From assembly GCA_958295665.1 (NCBI GenBank), contig OY282560.1, forward strand, positions 207,188,420 to 207,252,419: a DNA stretch of 64,000 bases, written 5' to 3'. The position numbers and the translations under genes were made by a program. The notes under the pieces are model-generated. The model searched no databases. It was not told the DNA's origin and saw only the letters and a list, made by a program, of their open reading frames with translations. The stretch is from Tipula vernalis. Its lineage: Eukaryota > Arthropoda > Insecta > Diptera > Tipulidae. Shown here one piece after another: positions 23,969 through 34,143 of this stretch. Position 1 is the stretch's first letter, and every line of letters starts with the position of its first letter.

Positions 23969-24305
23969 CTATCTTTCAGTATAGAAAAAACAATAGCGAT
24001 AGAATCCAAAAGAGATAAATTCGGGAATTCCCATTTTTTTATTTAGTGGATTTAATGCGAGTAAGCACAAAAATTTCAACATGAATTAAGACTCTGTATG
24101 ATGAGCTACAAGACATGGGACAATAATTTTTGTCAATAATTATGGCAGTCCACCAATACGGAAATGCCTTTTTTGTAAGTAAAATAATCGTGACTGAGTT
24201 CGTTGGGGGTCTCGTTCAGACAACCACCGATTTTTTTAATTTTATCTCGTTTTATTTTGAATGACATACTTTCTACGTAATAAAATTGGAGCTTACTGAA
24301 ATGTA

Positions 24306-24656
24306 CAGTGAAACCTCGCTCGGATTATGCGCTTAATACGGTTAATTAGTACATAATGTATTTCGTTATTTAAAAGAAAACTAACGAGTAAGATCTGGGG
24401 CCCATATTGTTGAAATTTACCGAAAAAAGTCGCTGGTGACTTTAGTGTAACACAATTTAAATTTTCGAATGTGAAATGATGTATTTCACTAGAAAATCAC
24501 GGGTGTCTTTTTTCGGGTGAGTTTCAAGAATACGGGCCCTGGAACGAATTATGCTCGTCAACGCATACACGCAAAACGAGTGATGGGAAAGGAAGACTTA
24601 AAAAAAAAAATTAACGAGTAAGATCCAGGAACAAATTATGCTCGTTAACCGAACTG
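24306..24656. mobile_element. pogo/Tigger-type MITE, TA-flanked
   Basis: Left end CAGTGAAACCTCGCTCGG, and the right end, reverse-complemented, CAGTTCGGTTAACGAGCATA, both flanked by TA. CAGTG plus CCTCG is typical of pogo-type ends. The sequence AACGAGTAAGATC, with a nearby AATTATGCTCGT, occurs twice (about 24382 and 24612). No transposase. The 142-bp element at 24399-24538 interrupts it. Confidence 0.7.
24399..24538. mobile_element. 140-bp MITE nested in the pogo-type MITE
   Basis: Inverted ends of about 40 bp: GGCCCATATTGTTGAAATTT at the left, and GGCCCGTATTCTTGAAACTC at the right when reverse-complemented, then a shared CCGAAAAAAG. It is flanked by CTGG (24395-24398, 24539-24542). Removing it restores a sequence (AAGATCTGGAACGAATTATG) that is paralogous to 24612-24640, which supports the boundaries. 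Confidence 0.75.
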
Positions 24657-24659
24657 TAC

Positions 24660-25815
24660 ATAAAAACGCCAAAAAAATCATTTTTAATTTTTCGTTTTTT
24701 TTCACGTTAACGGCAGCGGTTTTCCAAATATAAATACTTTTACACTAAGCCGCATATAAAGGCCAAAATCTCGATCATTTTTCAGGCGGCTTCTCAACCT
24801 CAAAATCTAAAAGAAATAATTTCCCAAATATGAAGATTAATATAAACCTTTTATAATAAAAATTAAAAAATAAAGAGTCTAAACGTAAACATAAATATGG
24901 ACAAAAAAATGTGTTGAAACATTTATTCTAATGTTCAACCAACAAAGATGAAGATACTTTGATCAATCACTCAACAAAACAAAATTTGGTTGGATCGACA
25001 GTCAAACAAATTATATGATTTTATTTACCTGATATCTTAATCGCTCGAATAAAGAGTGTTTCGTTAAAAAAAAGTTCGAGAACAGCATTTTTTTAATTTC
25101 TTCGAATAATTGCAAACCCTACTAGCATACCGGCTAAATAATGTTCCGATGTAGACGACTGAGTTCAAGAAGGAAGATGAATTTAATAAAGAAAATGGAA
25201 TAACCCATTAAAAGTATTAATTTCTCCCAATAAATCGGGTATTTACCAGATTGTTTGCACCACGAGGATAACTTGACAGTCGGTGTGGAAGTTTTATAAT
25301 TTCTGATCCGGCATTTCTCTCCGGTAAGATAACGGAAGTTTGGTTGATCAATCTATATTTCCATGACAGTTCCCAAAGAATTTACAACAATATGCAATTT
25401 GAGCGTTCGCTCAGTTCATTAACACTTAATGTAATTTACGCATTTTCATTCCAACTTCAAAAGGCGGACAACGTAAATTTATGTACGTTTTTATAGATAC
25501 GTTTTAATTTAATTTAATATGTCCGGAAACCGAGAAAGAAGAGAAAAGCAACCTATCAGTTAAGTGTTATGACACTGTGAGTATCTGCATTAATGTCTGT
25601 TAATAGATTTATGCAACCAGTTAGGAAATGATTAATTTTGTTTAACGAGTGGGATATTTGCGAAATGAGCGAAGCGGGTGCCCCAGCAGAATCAACCAAG
25701 TTACACGAAATGATATTTCTTAACGTGTTGCACATAAATTTTTTCTAATTTTGATAAGAAACACTAAATTATTGAAAATTAGATACAAAAAATCTTTAAA
25801 TCAAGGTACAAACTT
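24660..25815. other. Non-coding interval
   Basis: No gene or element recognised. An A-rich stretch (24840-24910) and mixed-composition sequence follow. Confidence 0.35.
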
Positions 25816-25821
25816 GGAGTG

Positions 25822-26159
25822 GTATATTGTAACATCATTTTGAATTTGAACTCGATGAGTTTTTTCTCTTGTTTCAAGAATAAAATCATGATCTATTTCG
25901 ATTTTTTAATTACGCTTTTTCTATTGCTATCTCAGCTTATTGTGTACTTTTCGTTTTTTTCACGTTGATAAAATATCACAAACAAAAATTTTGGTTATAA
26001 AGAACGATGAATAAAAGTAGAAATAGAATGTTGTTTTATTCAAGTAAGTAGCACAAAAAGCATAATTGAAAAGCGAAATGGACTACAATTTTATTCTTGA
26101 AACAAGAGAAACAACTAGCTATATCGAAATCGAATCGAAAGTGATGTTACTATGAATAC
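25822..26159. mobile_element. MITE family A, copy 1
   Basis: Long inverted ends of about 100 bp: GTAACATCA(T/C)TTT, TCTCTTGTTTCAAGAATAAAAT, then ATTTCG and AATTACGCTTTTT. The same sequence in the same order forms the ends of 29403-30246 and 37369-37877. No coding capacity. The outermost limits are approximate because no clear target duplication was found. Confidence 0.75.
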
Positions 26160-26257
26160 AGTAATACCTTACAACGCTCTAGATGCGTTAATTTAAATTG
26201 AGCATATACGACCGACTTTTTATTTCGAGTGTCTGGTGTATGGTGCGTCATTGTTCT

Positions 26258-26745
26258 GGAGGCCTATTATGAACTTGATGGGAAGCGGATCGCATTTCGC
26301 ATTTCTTGCGATTTAACAAATACGATCTGCTTCGCAAGAGCTCATTATGAAATATTATTATCGCATATCGCATTTCCCTTAAGGATATATTTTATGCCAA
26401 ATTATTGTAATAAGTGAGGTAGATTATTTATTGTTTGTATGAATATTCCAATAAAAATCATTTTTGAGTAAAAAAAACCGTAAATTGGATAAAAATATTA
26501 AAAATATTAATTATTATTTAAATACATTTAATCGCTGCACAAAATAATGTTTCATTATTCAAATGCGATATTCGCCTGCTATTGAGCAGTCGCATTTTTC
26601 AATTTAATATTCGCAAAAATCCACTTTCATTTTCTATAATTTGGCGCATCATTCGGCAAAGAGCGGATTAAATGCGAAAAGGGTGTTTCATAATACAAAA
26701 ATGCGAAATGCGATTCGCTTCGCATCAAGTTTATAATAGGCCTCC
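26258..26745. mobile_element. 488-bp MITE with GGAGGCCTATTAT ends
   Basis: Inverted ends of about 47 bp: left GGAGGCCTATTATGAACTTG, right (reverse complement) GGAGGCCTATTATAAACTTG, continuing through GAAGCGRATCGCATTTCGCATTT. The interior repeats CGCATTT/AAATGCG many times. No ORF of note. A target duplication is not evident. Confidence 0.8.
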
Positions 26746-27808
26746 TGGGATAAAGTCTCAAATGACAATCATTTACATAGGAATTCCTATAAAACACAAG
26801 TGTAAATAAATTGTTATTTACGAATGGTATTTCTTGATGTATTTGTATTTTATAAGAGGTTTTCGTTTATAAAGTGTTAAGTAATACATTTTAACTATAA
26901 TTGGAAAATATTTTTGTATTTTATTTAAAATAAATTTGGAGTTATATTTCTAAGTAAAACATTATTGTTGTTTTATAAAGATAATTTATTGGTTTTTGTG
27001 AACTGTATGTATTACTGTATTATTAACTGTTGCTTGTTATTACTGTATTTCGTTTCCTAACTAGTTATGAAAAAGTTTCCTAAATATTCTTCATTGCCTA
27101 ACTAGAAGTCATTTAGTTATGAAAAATATGTCGTTTCGCAACCTAACGATTTTGAAAAGCAGTACTTTTTATAACAAAATTAGAAAAAATATTTATTGTT
27201 CAAATATGTGTTTGATGATATGACTTTCTTACTTCTAAGCTATTCACTATTAAGATTACCTCTTACAATTTATCAAATAATCTCAAATTCTTTATTATAT
27301 AAGAAGATTTACTAAACACTAAACGATTTGCGAAACCTTAGTAACTCAAATATCTGAAAAGTGACTCAATTGCAAATATTAATTAATGTCAATAGAACGG
27401 GTCTTAATTTGGCTCGTAGTATTCTTGTATCCAAAAATATTATGTTATTTTTTTCTAGTTACAACTTTTTTTAAATGAGATAACCTAAAACTTTTTTCAA
27501 TTTGGTATTCATGTTATATTATGTTAATTTTTATTATAAAATGCTCTTGTATAGTTTTACAAAAAAATACTAGTACAGTTTTGTTTGCGTGATTATAAAA
27601 CCAGGCATCCTTTGATAATATAATGAATTTGTATTGTGTCATTTATTTTTCTGTTTATGACGAATTTAATAAATATTTTTTTCTTTTAACATGAACCACA
27701 GGTGAGCAATTTAACATAAACATTTTACATATGATATTTGTAGAAAATAATCAAATTCTAAAATATTCCTTATTTTGGATGGTAAACGCTGAAAAAAAAT
27801 CATTTGCC
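26746..27808. other. Non-coding interval
   Basis: AT-rich sequence with no recognised gene or element. Confidence 0.35.
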
Positions 27809-29402
27809 TTAACCCTTAGATGATGTTAACATTTACCTTATATTAAATATGTTTGGGGTCGCATAGGACCCCATTACATTTTTAAATATACGTAGATATT
27901 ACTTTCCTGTTATTAATAAAAAAAACTAATTTAATTTCCAAAATTCAATTTATTTAATAATTACGCAAAAATATATGTTACATATTGTAAGCAAGAACTG
28001 TTGAACATTTAGTACAACACTATTTTAAATGCTGCATACAAGCAAAATTATTGCATTTCTCACATCGAATATGATATTTAGTGTCCGATTTTCTTGGACA
28101 GATATTGCACCGTCCACGGTTTGCCTGATTAGATCTAACGGCCGAAGAAGTAGATGGTTGACTTTCAGTCTCTGAACTCGCAGTATCAGTTTGATACTCT
28201 AGAACAATGTTTTTTGCCGAAGAACCTCGCGGTAATGTTTCTCTTCTACGTATTAGCGGTTCTATAAGGTTTAGACCCAATTCCTCTAAGAAAATTCGTC
28301 GTTTGTGGGTCTTATTTGTATGATAATTCGGGAAAATTTCACACCAAATTACGAATGAATTATACGCTGAAACGTCAACAATGTTGACAATGAGCTGTTC
28401 TTTTTTTGCACGAATACGATGCGACCATCTGGTCTAATGTATCAACAGCTCCCTTAGTTTTAATATAATCAAGAATCATAAGTGGTTTTTTATCTGCTCT
28501 ATTACTTATATCATCGGTTTTATGTAGAGTGCTTATCAACAACACATTTTTATATTTTTTAGGAACATAAGACAAAATTGTTGTATTATTAGAAAACGCA
28601 TATCTAGAGGTATGAACTGGAACGTTTTTCACCTGTGTTAGTAGTGTCGGAATTTCGGGTTTCTTTTTTCTTATAGTGCCCAACATCGTTAAATTTCTTT
28701 TTAGTAACATCTGCCCTAAATTGTAACTGGTAAAAAAATTATCGCAGGTTTTATTTTGACCTCTCAAAGCGAAAGTTAGATAAAGTACAACTCGGCAACC
28801 TTGATTCTTTTCCGGTTTGTCTCCAATTTTTCCTGTGTAGACTTGCATGTTCCAGGCATAAGACGATTTACTGTCACAAAAGACCCATGTTTTGTTATTC
28901 CATATCTCGGTGGCTTGGATGGATTGACGGAAGGGACACCTTCCTCTAAATGGTATTAATTGCTCAGCTACTGTTACATTATACCCAGCATTATAGAGCT
29001 TAGGCAAAATCTCAACCCATAGATTCCATATATCGCGTATTGGAGCGAGTTTATCATAAGTTTTCCTATTTTGCCGTGTATCTTTGTCATCGAAGCGTAT
29101 AACTCGTGATAACTGCTTAAATTTTTCCAAAGACATAGTAGCGCGAAATATAGGCCTTCCTAATTTATCATCCCATAATTTTAGTAGAGATTCATGGTTT
29201 GAGCGATATACTCCAGCTAAAATCATAAGTCCTATATAATCATGTAGGTCCACATAATGAATGTTTATCCATTTTCCACCATAAATTTTAGCACCCTCCT
29301 TGTTTGTCATATCTAAAATAATTTTTTCAATAGGAGGCGGGAAATAAACTAGAAACATTTCTTTTATAGTAGTTGCTCGAGCGGTGGCATATGATGTCAG
29401 TC

Positions 29403-30246
29403 CAGGGCTGGGATGTTCTAACATCACTATTTTCGATATTCGATACGCTTTATGTCTCTTTTTTCATGAACAAAGTTGCCCATTATTTCGCTTCCTCAAT
29501 TACGCTCATCTATTGCGATCTCAGCCTATTAGAATAAATTTCTTTCCTATCCTTTTTCAACATAATCGACAAAGTATCACAAAAAATTTTTGTAGTGATA
29601 AAGTGATGAAGAAATAGCAGGCTGAATCGAAAATACTTAGACAATAAAGGTCGATTTATATTATCGGCGCGGCTCAGCACATTCATGCTTCGTCTCATAC
29701 ATCAACAATTTATATTATCAGCTCGGTTCAGTTCATATATTGCATTCGTATTTATTTCGGTGTGCATTCGAATCTTCTATTCTACGATGGATTACGTAGA
29801 ACGTTAAATACAATAATAATATTATTAGTATTTAGTATTTTTTCCTTATCCTTCGAATAAATAAATATATACATATATATGTATTAATATCTGTAAATGT
29901 GAATGTATGAATGCAACATCTCAACAAAGTACGAAAAAATATTTATTATTTCGAATTATGTATTTCGTTTTTCTTTCGCATCTTCTCGTTTGCGATTTGT
30001 TTTCACAATATTCTTTTGGGATGATTCGATATGCGCTGTACTGTGCTGCACGGAAATGTACTGATAATATAAATACTCTCATAGTAAATGCATGTAACAA
30101 AATTTTTTTGGTATGAACTGTGCTGAGACGAGCCGATAATATAAATCCACCTTAATTGTGAAAGATAATGCGATTTTGTTCTTGAAAAAAGAGACATAAA
30201 GCGTATCGAATATCGAAAATAGTGATGTTAGAACATCCCAGCCCTG
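29403..30246. mobile_element. MITE family A, copy 2, inside the piggyBac transposase gene
   Basis: Ends CAGGGCTGGGATGTTCTAAC, matched over about 80 bp in inverse orientation. CAGGG termini are hAT-like, but no 8-bp target duplication is seen. Internal TCTCTTTTTTCA, ATTTCGCTT and TATCACAAA words match copies 1 and 3. A Harbinger-like MITE lies inside (29650-30149). Confidence 0.85.
29648..30151. mobile_element. Harbinger-like MITE (TAA flanks) inside MITE A copy 2
   Basis: Inverted ends AGGTCGATTTATATTATCGG (left) and AGGTGGATTTATATTATCGG (right, reverse complement), extending through CTCAGCAC and TTCAT. TAA lies on both sides, the 3-bp TWA-type target of PIF/Harbinger elements. Degenerate copies of the end sequence (TTTATATTATCAGCTCGGTT at about 29710; TACTGATAATATAAATACT at about 30060) lie inside both ends. 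Confidence 0.75.
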
Positions 30247-31035
30247 GTACATTTTTTATTATATTTGATGTCGAAATACGACCGATAAGTGTAGGCGCGA
30301 TCAAACTCCATACAATATCATTATTCTTACAAGCTAAATTGATTACATTTTCAGTTTGATTCTGATTAGTATTTTCTTCGTCGTTGTCTTCCTCTTCACT
30401 GCTATCAAACGAAGTTTCTGGTATCCTCACTCAAACGTCCTCACTTTCGGAAATATCTTCTTCAAAATCAGTTTCGATTTCAAACTCCTTAGCTCAAAAC
30501 TGACAATCAGCACTACGGTAACTTATGAATATTTGTTACTAACAGTAAACTTTTGTTTTATTTTTTCTTACCAACAAAATAACAACAATATTATTATAAT
30601 AATAATAATAAAACAGTAATAACACTAATAAAAATCAAACACTTTTGTAAGTACCACAGAAAAATGTTATGTCTTGCCAAAATCACACAATGTACTGAAT
30701 TACAGAAATCAAAACAATTCGTAATTTGCTCATGTAACGTATGAAATATTCATCATTTTTTCGTGTTACGTATGTCGTTGAATTTCGTAAATTGCAGTTT
30801 TTACTATTTCACTAGAAAAAAATTCATGAAAAGAAAGTGTATAACCAACATTTAGTCTGTCTTATAAGACCCCAAACGTCCCTAGTGTAATAGTACGGCG
30901 ATGTATAGATAATACCAATAATTATTAACCGTTAGTCAAGAAATATCAATTTTTATTGTCAATTAACAAAAGAGCCATAATAAGTTAAAACTCCCCTCGG
31001 CGTCGTATAGAACCCCAACAGCGTTTAAGGGTTAA

Positions 31036-31855
31036 TTGAATTTATTAAGACAAATAACACAAAATTGGGGTCGAAACCATTGAAATTTGGAGGTCTTACT
31101 GTTGTTTTCGACCTTAATTTTCTACGGTTATGGCTCACTAGAGTAGTTGAAGGACGAAAACAGAAACACAAATTAAATACATTTTTACTATTTCCTTCTT
31201 TTGTCTACTTCCTTGTTTTTGTAAACCATAGTAAGGCTTTTGCAAGTCGGAAACGTGATTTTCGTAGAGTAGACGAATTTTACGAAGATGATTGCCTAAC
31301 CTCGAGGAGCTAGATTTCCTTGCTTTCGAGATTGAAAGACAGATCGAGATAAGACTTCTACAGTATGATCTACAATCATCAATTAGATATAGGGATAAGA
31401 CTTCTACAGTATGATCTACTATCACCCTTAGAATCCATAAAGATGTGCCTCAATTTCAATAAGACGAGCCTTGTTTGGATAAACGCAATTTTAAAGAACA
31501 ACAGGCATAACACTGATTGTGACAGACGAATTTAACCTTCTCTGTCTATTGGGGTCAAATTGACTTCAGTCGATTTAAAATGCAAAAAAATTCGTTTCTT
31601 ATTAATTAAATGGCCCATGCTCTACAAGACAGCCTCAACTATCTTAGGCAATGCAATGATAAACAGGCCCAAACTACTTCTAAATTTGGTAATTGCAATA
31701 ATCTGAAATAAACCAAGCGCATTTCTATGGTGGTGTTGGAATTTATGTTAAGAAATGGTCACGGAAAATTTCGACAAATGTGTTATTCCATAAATAACCC
31801 TATCCTATGTACTTTATGATTTAATAAAAAAAATCAATCTAAAGACTAAAAACTT
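31036..31855. other. Non-coding interval with a 46-bp tandem duplication
   Basis: No gene. GATAAGACTTCTACAGTATG followed by ATCTAC occurs at 31348 and 31394, 46 bp apart. Confidence 0.4.
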
Positions 31856-31861
31856 TTCTAT

Positions 31862-32071
31862 TTAATTCAAATCTTGCGTTAATTTTGGGACACCCTTTAC
31901 TAGCTGATGAACTTTTGCTGCATAACGAAACTCAATTTTACTAATTGTGTTAGCAGATTTTGGAACCTCATTGGAGCCTTTGGATTTGAGTAATTGTCTT
32001 AAATCGTTAGACGTACAAACCTTGCTAAATGGAAAACCATCTTTAGCTGTTATACGAGAGACGATGGTTTA
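31862..32071 (-). pseudogene. hAT transposase fragment
   Basis: An open stretch on the minus strand reads VSRITAKDGFPFSKVCTSND, then LRQLLKSKG and VPKSANTI, and stops at 31862-31864. The same block (EIPFSVFCTSQDLR ... VPKSSTTIQ) occurs in the hAT relic at 60510-61290, so the two are related members of one hAT lineage. No start codon or DDE region is present. Confidence 0.7.
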
Positions 32072-32788
32072 ACATTCATAATTTTGAACCTCTAGTACCA
32101 GTTGTCAGGTAATGCAATCCAGTAGTAGTACCACCGACAGATTTTATTTCTTTTGGATATCCCGGAATAATACACACTACCGCATTTCTATTTTTATTTC
32201 GATGACAATAATTCCAAGATGAGTTTTCATTTATATTTATCGCTCGAAAAACTTTGATTTAAACGGTTAATCTGTCCAACACGTCAAACCGCAACAAATT
32301 TACCAATTGTGTGTTTTATATTTATTAAATAGAAATTTAAGTTGAATGTAAATTAAAATTTTCGCTACTATAAAAATCCAAATACAAAGTAAATATAATG
32401 GCAAAATGCAAACACTAAATTTAAACTTTCTTTCCTTCTAATATAAATTTATATAACTGTTTTCCTCTTATTTTCTGAATTTTTATGTGATTTGGCTAAA
32501 TATAAATTATGGCTGCCTGAATAGAAATGCTGCAAGACAAAATATGCAGTTATTTAGCGCTAAAATCCTTCCTTGGCCTCTTTGAATACAAAAGTAATTT
32601 AAAGGCAGTTTCTACAGCCATTTAACCTTTCCAGATTAGAAAGTGGCATGGAAGTCTGATTTTCTGCAGATACGGCAAATTTCGGTTGTGCAATACACTT
32701 TGAAATCAATATTCTCAAATCGTTTGTTTGGCTTTAAGTTTAGGTTGAGAACTCCAGAATATACAAATTATTCTACTTATTGTGGTCA
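32072..32788. other. Non-coding interval
   Basis: May include further decayed hAT sequence on the minus strand up to about 32280 (the frame GTTTGLHYLTTG is open for a short way), but I cannot support it. Otherwise nothing recognised. Confidence 0.3.
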
Positions 32789-32800
32789 AAGAAAAAATTT

Positions 32801-33144
32801 ACCGAGCAAACGGCGCAGTGGTTAAAGCTGCGGCAGTTGGATCGGGAGGTACCGGGTTCGAATCGCCCCTATAGGGGCGGGATGCAAAAGGGATTTTTGC
32901 ATCCCAATTTGATCTGATTACGATCGATGATGAAGATGAACACATCTATGACCCCCTGTTGAGAGTGCAGAATCCATGGGCCGACCCACCTTTCATGTCA
33001 GCACTACAGGTTGGCATGAAGCAGTGCAATGTGCAGGTGGTTTTTCAAAGACGGATCTGTAGCCGCCCGTCCTCGATTTGGCTACTTCAGGCGTAAAGTA
33101 GGACGGTAAAAAATAAATCAAAAGAAACAAACAAACAAACAAAC
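32801..33144 (+). mobile_element. Full-length tRNA-derived SINE
   Basis: 344 bp, flanked by the 12-bp target duplication AAGAAAAAATTT (32789-32800, 33145-33156). The head carries RNA polymerase III boxes: A box GGCGCAGTGGTTAA (32812-32825) and B box GGTTCGAATCG (32855-32865). A hairpin, GGGATGCAAAAGGGATTTTTGCATCCC-like, follows (32879-32905). The body is shared with 17637-17804, and the tail is (CAAA)n. Confidence 0.92.
32812..32865 (+). promoter_or_regulatory. Internal Pol III promoter (A and B boxes) of the SINE
   Basis: A box at 32812-32825 and B box at 32855-32865, 30 bp apart, as in tRNA genes. This is a SINE head and not a free tRNA gene: a 280-bp SINE body follows and a target duplication flanks the whole. 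Confidence 0.85.
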
Positions 33145-33156
33145 AAGAAAAAATTT

Positions 33157-33800
33157 GAGAATATTGATTTCAAGGAGTATTGCACGACTGAAATTTGTCA
33201 TATCCATATCCACTGCATTTGAATAAGATCCACACTTCCATGTTTCTATCTCGTCTGGCAAACTGTTTGAATTGACATATCTACCAAAATGACTGCCAGA
33301 AAACAGCAAGAAATTAATTTTAATTTTTTAAGTTTTAAAATAAAGTTAACTTCAAATTACCTAAACCACCTTCTATACATACTATCAGAAAAAGCATGTT
33401 CACCATTATAAGATTCTACAAGTAAACAATGACTTTTAGCAGCGCTTTTTTTTATAGTAAAAAAATACAACAAAACTTCCCACAAATGACGATTATTTGG
33501 TACAAAACTCTCCATTTTAAATTAAATAAAAAACTGTTTTGTTTATATTTTAATAAAATGTCATATGCAACGTTTTGAAGGTTATGAAGAGACTTTTCAA
33601 AAACATGTATTACCAGATTCACACAATACATATAATAACAATTAAGCCAACTACATATTAGAAAAACGGAACTTACTTTTACATATCATTTTTAAGGTAG
33701 TTTGCGTTACGTTGCATCAAAAATTTAGATGGTACTAAAGTACTGTAAAGTCTTGAAAGTAAACGAAACAATTTTATTTAAAATAATTTAAAAGCAAAAT
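33157..33800. other. Non-coding interval
   Basis: Nothing recognised. Confidence 0.35.
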
Positions 33801-33803
33801 AAT

Positions 33804-34143
33804 GGCGGCGCAATAACTGATGAAACTCCTTTTTTTCACAATTTTCAGTCTAGGACAAGAAACGAAAAAGATTTTAAAAAAGTTGTTGTCTAGTGAAGTA
33901 CGTAGGATTTTTGAAAAATATTGATTTTTTCAAAAATGGCGTCAATATGAAAAAAAAAATTTTTCATCAAAAAATCGGTCATAAAATCGTTGAATTTTAA
34001 TTGATCAAAAAATTCCTACATACTTCACTAGATTTTTTCATCTTTCGTTTTTGTTCTAGATTGAAAACTGTAACCTGCAGATTTCCGCTCGTGGAGGTAA
34101 TTAAAAAAAAAGGAGTTTCCATACATCAGGCCCTGCGCGGCGG
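33804..34143. mobile_element. 340-bp foldback MITE
   Basis: The two halves are inverted copies. GAAACTCCTTTTTTT, TTTTCA(G/A)TCTAG(G/A)ACAA, CGAAA and CTAGTGAAGTA(C/T)GTAGGA occur in order in the left half and reversed in the right half, and the outer ends are GGCGGCGC and GCGCGGCGG. No coding capacity. Confidence 0.7.

Larger units (their letters stand above)
28020..30530 (-). pseudogene. piggyBac transposase (split; first catalytic Asp replaced)
   Basis: The 5' part (30247-30500) has the acidic N-terminus (TDFEEDISESED, stop, RIPETSFDSSEEED) and reads into NIIKNVPGL, where the MITE interrupts it. It resumes from 29402 with LTSYATARATTIKEMF and the DDE domain. The first catalytic site reads VAEQLIPFRGR where VDEQL is usual in the family, so the Asp is Ala. 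The second (CDNFFTSYNLG) and third (GAVDTLDQM) Asp remain. A small deletion and frameshift follow CKKRT near 28400. The C-terminal cysteine-rich finger (CNICPRKS ... CEKCNNFACMQH) ends at 28020. Four independent defects, so it is dead. Confidence 0.92.
27813..31031 (-). mobile_element. piggyBac transposon, inactive, carrying nested MITEs
   Basis: Flanked by TTAA (27809-27812, 31032-31035), with ends CCCTTAGATG and, reverse-complemented, CCCTTAAACG. GGGGTC-rich short palindromes (27852-27872; also near 30880 and 31010) sit inside both ends. The transposase is on the minus strand and is split by a family-A MITE at 29403-30246. Total 3219 bp, of which about 844 bp is later insertion. Confidence 0.92.

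Noticed and set aside
31036..31500. Possible coding region near the 46-bp tandem repeat (frames 31065 and 31138)
   Set aside because: Overlapping frames on both strands, no motif, created partly by the tandem duplication.
32801..32870. Free-standing tRNA gene
   Set aside because: It has A and B boxes but is fused to a 280-bp body with a (CAAA)n tail and target duplication, so it is a SINE head.
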